Source: Membranihabitans marinus
Lineage (GTDB): Bacteria > Bacteroidota > Bacteroidia > Chitinophagales > Saprospiraceae
Assembly (NCBI RefSeq): GCF_019802045.1
Contig: NZ_JAHVHU010000007.1
Span: 248,001 to 312,000 of the forward strand
Length of the DNA: 64,000 bases
Direction of reading: 5' to 3'
The translations under genes were made by a program, and so were the position numbers. Under the pieces are notes generated by a model that saw only the letters and a list, made by a program, of their open reading frames with translations, did no database searches and was not told the origin of the DNA. Positions 63,744 to 64,000 of this stretch are shown here, piece by piece. How positions within the stretch are numbered: the first letter of the stretch is position 1; every line of letters starts with the position of its first letter.

Positions 63744-64000
63744 ATGGACAGAATACTCGGATTACACCACATTACTGCTATTGCTGGCGATGCACAGCGG
63801 AATTACGACTTTTATACTAAGGTTCTCGGTCTTCGGATGGTCAAAAAGACCGTTAATTTCGATGACCCACAGACCTACCATTTTTACTTTGGAAACGAAG
63901 AAGGTAGTCCTGGAACCATTCTGACCTTTTTCCCGTGGCGAAATGTCAGGCAAGGGAAGAACGGAGCCGGCATGGCCACAAAAATCGGGTACTCGGTACC
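63744..64000 (+). CDS. Ring-cleaving dioxygenase (VOC/glyoxalase family), cut by window edge
   Basis: The frame from ATG 63744 runs to the edge (85 codons): MDRILGLHHITAIAGDAQRN, YDFYTKVLGLRMVKKTVNFD and TYHFYFGNEEGSPGTILTFF. These are the first vicinal-oxygen-chelate module of MhqA/MhqO-type ring-cleaving dioxygenases, with the first metal-ligand His in GLHHITAI. Family members degrade hydroquinones and catechols. It fits with the surrounding redox/quinone-linked genes. Confidence 0.88.
   Translation, partial: MDRILGLHHITAIAGDAQRNYDFYTKVLGLRMVKKTVNFDDPQTYHFYFGNEEGSPGTILTFFPWRNVRQGKNGAGMATKIGYSV

Overview
The window looks like chromosomal DNA of a Bacteroidota bacterium, most likely a Saprospiria-type marine or soil lineage. 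The signs are a fused aspartokinase/homoserine dehydrogenase, a DUF4175 coiled-coil protein, a GYDIA-type GHMP kinase, a large secreted protein with a gliding-motility/T9SS C-terminal domain, promoters of the Bacteroidota TAnnTTTG type, and weak or absent Shine-Dalgarno sequences. The species assignment is inference. No rRNA, tRNA, prophage, transposase or CRISPR array was recognised.

Layout. 1-7.1 kb (minus strand): threonine genes thrA-thrB (thrB cut by the left edge), then ybeY, an RsbW-like ATPase and a giant DUF4175 membrane protein in a tight operon. 7.3-9.6 kb (mostly plus): PspC-like peptide, DUF3467 protein and a class-I aminotransferase. 9.6-13.2 kb (minus): 5-oxoprolinase pxpABC behind an aldose-1-epimerase. 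13.3-21.5 kb: GHMP kinase, CysQ, a GT2 glycosyltransferase (minus), MtaB tRNA methylthiotransferase, a conserved unknown, an M15 peptidase, a thioredoxin-like protein and a lipoprotein. 21.8-28.1 kb: Tat-exported Gfo/Idh/MocA oxidoreductase and DUF1080 protein (possible 3-keto-sugar pair), M20 peptidase, MFS transporter and serine hydrolase.

28.1-31.2 kb is an accessory patch with small genes on the minus strand (N-acetylglutamate-synthase-like, a mepB interrupted by a stop codon, a truncated Xre protein, DUF2784), an attC-like palindrome, a pseudoknot-like set of inverted repeats and about 0.9 kb of hairpin repeats. Next come nadD and dnaN (minus), then an M16 peptidase homologue without its zinc motif.

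34.6-47.1 kb is one nearly gap-free plus-strand array: mreB-mreC-mreD-mrdA-folA-DUF2851-lpxK-Wzi-like barrel-metH. It joins cell-shape, folate, lipid A, surface and methionine functions. 47.2-53.2 kb has a macro-domain protein, the T9SS cargo protein, an amidohydrolase and a DUF4143 ATPase. After 0.7 kb of hairpin repeats come ruvB, a protein fusing a quinone-reductase-like flavodoxin domain to a UbiA prenyltransferase, and a secreted esterase.

58.8-64 kb resembles a redox/electrophile-stress cluster: AraC regulator, YceI, DsbA-like protein, DoxX, TRIC/UPF0126 membrane protein, GNAT acetyltransferase, a second DoxX remnant and a ring-cleaving dioxygenase cut by the right edge. Three membrane genes in it are broken (in-frame TGA, frameshift plus missing start, internal deletion). 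The strongest items for follow-up are this decaying cluster, the quinone-reductase/UbiA fusion and the 28.8-29.7 kb accessory patch.
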